Below are positions 31,673-33,863 of a stretch of DNA of 33,863 nt, piece by piece. The translations under genes and the position numbers were made by a program. The notes beneath the pieces are model-generated. The model did no database searches. It was not told the origin of the DNA and saw only the letters and a program-made list of their open reading frames with translations. Origin of the DNA: Chara braunii. Lineage: Eukaryota; Streptophyta; Charophyceae; Charales; Characeae. How positions within the stretch are numbered: position 1 is the stretch's first letter; the number at the start of each line of letters is the position of its first letter. The stretch covers positions 80,402 to 114,264 of the forward strand of contig BFEA01000449.1 of NCBI GenBank assembly GCA_003427395.1, given 5' to 3'.

Positions 31673-32764
31673 CACATCAGAGATTTTGAGGCCTGGAAGG
31701 GGAGTGACTGTGCAGGGCCCATCAAAGGCCGGCAGTGGTGTGCCTACTAGGGTGCCTAACATTGTCGATTGCCCTTCCACACTTTTATCGTATCCGCTGA
31801 AACTGGGGTGTCTCTGTTTTTCGATCATGGAGTCCCTCGGATGTCGGATGCTATTTCTGCAGGCTTGTAGATGTTGAAGACTTCATGGCCCGTCCTTTCT
31901 CCCTGTGGCGATCTGCTGTATTGATACAGGAAGTGCATCCTCCTTGCATCTTGTGTTTCTTGCTGAGGTAATGGTCTGTGGGTGTTGTCCGCTGCCCCTT
32001 GAATGATGTTGGAGTCGTTCTGCTTGCTGCTGGTTTGTGGCATATGAAGGCCTGCAGGGCTACCGTACTCTTTTGTATCTTTCATCCTGCTGGGCAGGGG
32101 GAGTGGAACGGGGAGGGAGGAGATGAGCAGATGGGGAGACTGGTGGGTCAGAGGCAGGTAATTGAGGGAGGGGGTAAGGGTGACGGAATCGGAACGAGGA
32201 CGAAATTGGTTTGCATGTACGGGATTTGGAACTCCTGTAGCGGTTTCTTACTTCAAGTGTGCTCAGTGGTCCTCCATGGTTTCCAGGTGATATTAAGTTC
32301 GGCATCAACTTCACTGAACAGTTTGAGAGGGTCCTGCCATATCTGTACACAAGTATCGTTGACGATTTGTTTATCCTGTGGCTGTTTCTCGCTTCTGTAT
32401 TCTTGTTTTGTGGCCTTCCAAGCTTCATGTGTGTGGGCTCTAATCACCTCTTCCAATGCTTGCTGGGCCTGTTGCAGTCCAAACTGGTGGTCCTATCTTC
32501 CAAAGGAACATCTTGCACGCCAGGGCAGCATTAACACGTGAAGCCTTGTGTATGAGAACAGGAATACTCTATCCGAAAAGAGAGAGTGAAGCCCTCACTT
32601 TTTAAGTGCTGGTCACACTCCTCATAGGTGATGGCATCCCGTGGGCGCCGCTGACCTGTTTGCAGATCACAAATTTGGGCCCGGAATCGCTTGTCGAAAA
32701 CCGGGTGCACCCTTTTTAATGGCTAATCAGTGCCCACTGGTCTATACCTACTCCTCACCAGCAG
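31673..32764. other. Possibly decayed mobile-element DNA on the minus strand
   Basis: Minus-strand translations contain fragments that look protein-like, such as LQQAQQALEEVIRAHTHEAW (about 32430-32480) and DKRFRAQICDLQTGQRRPRD (about 32640-32700). They are split by stops and frameshifts. I cannot name a family. It ends where the LINE fragment begins. Confidence 0.35.
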
Positions 32765-32767
32765 TGA

Positions 32768-33343
32768 CCACCAGAGAATGTGGTGCAAGCCACAAAACAT
32801 GACATATCAAAAGATCCACGGTGGCCCTGCATGCTCAAGCTTTGGAGAAGTGTAGGACCAAAACAGAAACGGCCACCCAGCAGGTGGCAAGACATATGGC
32901 GGCAACCTCTCTTTGGCAATCCTTTCATAGTTGACCTTAATGGGAATCCCTTCACTCTCACCACGAATTCTCTGTGTCTCAGCTGGGTCAAACGAGGCAT
33001 ATACACTGTAGGCAGCCTGTGGGACGTGGAAAGAGGGGACTGGAGCCCACCGGACCATCTACAACAAAAATTGAAATACTCCAAACACGTATCCGCAAAA
33101 TTGGATTTGTTGAGAGAGTCCATATCAATTGCCTGGCAACTTTCCCTAAAAAGAGGGGCCAATGTGCAACAAGGAGATTGGGTGGTCAAATGCGCAGACC
33201 TGACACTGCCACTCGTGGTCTACAAAGTGGAGATGAACGATCAAGGAATATGCACTCTAGAGGCCCCCGAGCTAGGGCTGGCGAGAGGGAGGATGTCACA
33301 GATTGTAAGGAATGAAGAACTAGGGTGGATGGAATGGTCTTAA
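32768..33343 (+). pseudogene. LINE ORF2 C-terminal fragment (after the reverse transcriptase)
   Basis: The frame runs from just after a stop at 32765 to TAA at 33341 (about 191 codons). It contains LWRSVGPKQKRPPSRW, then WRQPLFGNPFIVDLNGNPFT and WVKRGIYTVGSLWDVERGDW. The pattern PLxxNPxIxxxGxPxxxxxWxxxGIxxxxDL is typical of the region downstream of the reverse transcriptase in L1-like non-LTR elements. There is no start codon of its own and no RT or endonuclease domain, so this is a 5'-truncated remnant. Its stop lies at the boundary of the MITE at 33340. A further frame after the MITE (about 33655-33762, HVKHPWRLLFGRKQHS) may be its displaced continuation. Confidence 0.6.
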
Positions 33344-33658
33344 GCCACCAGTACTTCCTAAAGTTGTGCCCGTTAAACCGCAAGTACATTGCCCTAGCCT
33401 TCCAGAAACGTTTTGTCGCCGCAAAACTCAAAAGATCCGCGCGGCGTGGGGCGCCGTTGGAAAAACAAATCGGGGCCTCCGAAGTGGTGGGGGTTTCATG
33501 CTGACACCTGCGGGCCGATGTGTGGTGTACTGGTGCTTTGACAAGCCACAATTTTAGGAAACGTACGGGCCACTTCAAGAGCGTCCAAATTCTCCGACTA
33601 GAAACCTTATTCTATTTTTCTCCACGGCTGATAGCTGGGCCAAGTACTGGTGGTTTAA
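33340..33658. mobile_element. MITE with TTAAACCACCAGTACTT ends, copy 2
   Basis: TTAAGCCACCAGTACTT (33340-33356) and the complement of TTAAACCACCAGTACTT (33642-33658) match at 16 of 17 positions and share ends with the element at 16955-17155. It interrupts or directly follows the LINE fragment. Confidence 0.7.
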
Positions 33659-33863
33659 AATACGTAGGTACAAAACATGTGAAACATCCGTGGCGTTTGC
33701 TGTTTGGCAGAAAGCAGCACTCAACTCACAAAAGATTCCCCACTCCCAACATTGGCCCCTGAACCTAGGCTACCAGAGTGGCCCGGGGTCACTTGCCCGG
33801 CCGGGCCAAAAACAATAAAAAAAACAAAAATAAAAAAATTATTTTTAAACTTTTTTTTTTTTT
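33659..33863. other. Window end; A-rich tail-like sequence
   Basis: The last 50 bases are A-rich then T-rich. A CCCGGCCGGG palindrome lies at about 33797-33806. No gene. Confidence 0.5.

Overview
The window is nuclear DNA of a photosynthetic eukaryote, most likely a charophyte alga of the Chara type. Three things point there. There is a plastid GAPDH subunit B gene (GAPB) with the redox-sensing C-terminal extension, a gene type restricted to streptophytes. There is a plant-type K+-dependent vacuolar H+-pyrophosphatase (VHP). The remaining DNA is intron and intergenic sequence dense in microsatellites, MITE-like inverted repeats, tRNA-headed SINE-like copies and degraded non-LTR retroelements. 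The genus is inference; the streptophyte placement is well supported.

Layout. 1-5.6 kb: no recognisable gene; a mosaic of small mobile elements and tandem repeats. 5.6-28.0 kb: GAPB on the + strand, read here as seven exons (5618-5749, 8271-8429, 9385-9552, 22971-23131, 25858-25969, 26502-26908, 27831-27972), all with GT-AG borders and compatible phases. The first exon, with the start of the transit peptide, is not found. 9.55-22.97 kb: a 13.4 kb intron of GAPB. It contains a solo LTR, a large fold-back repeat array with a 108-base assembly gap, several MITEs, and the complete single-exon VHP gene (18702-21077) on the same strand as GAPB. 28.0-28.6 kb, just downstream of the GAPB stop: a repeat copy followed by a short tandem unit with a hammerhead-ribozyme-like core. 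28.6-33.9 kb: SINE-, LINE- and MITE-derived DNA, including a LINE ORF2 C-terminal fragment.

Function. GAPB acts in the chloroplast Calvin-Benson cycle and, through its Cys-containing tail, is switched off in the dark. VHP pumps protons into the vacuole using pyrophosphate. No biochemical coupling is implied, but a same-strand gene nested in the GAPB intron must share transcription with it. The nested gene needs its own promoter, and its 3' end must not truncate GAPB transcripts.

Cautions. The nesting rests on an assembly with an N gap inside the intron. GAPB exons before the large intron have about 47% GC at third codon positions and those after it about 72%, so a chimeric join must be excluded. 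The last third of VHP carries 21 single N calls, 19 of them at third codon positions, which suggests that diverged alleles or paralogues were merged.
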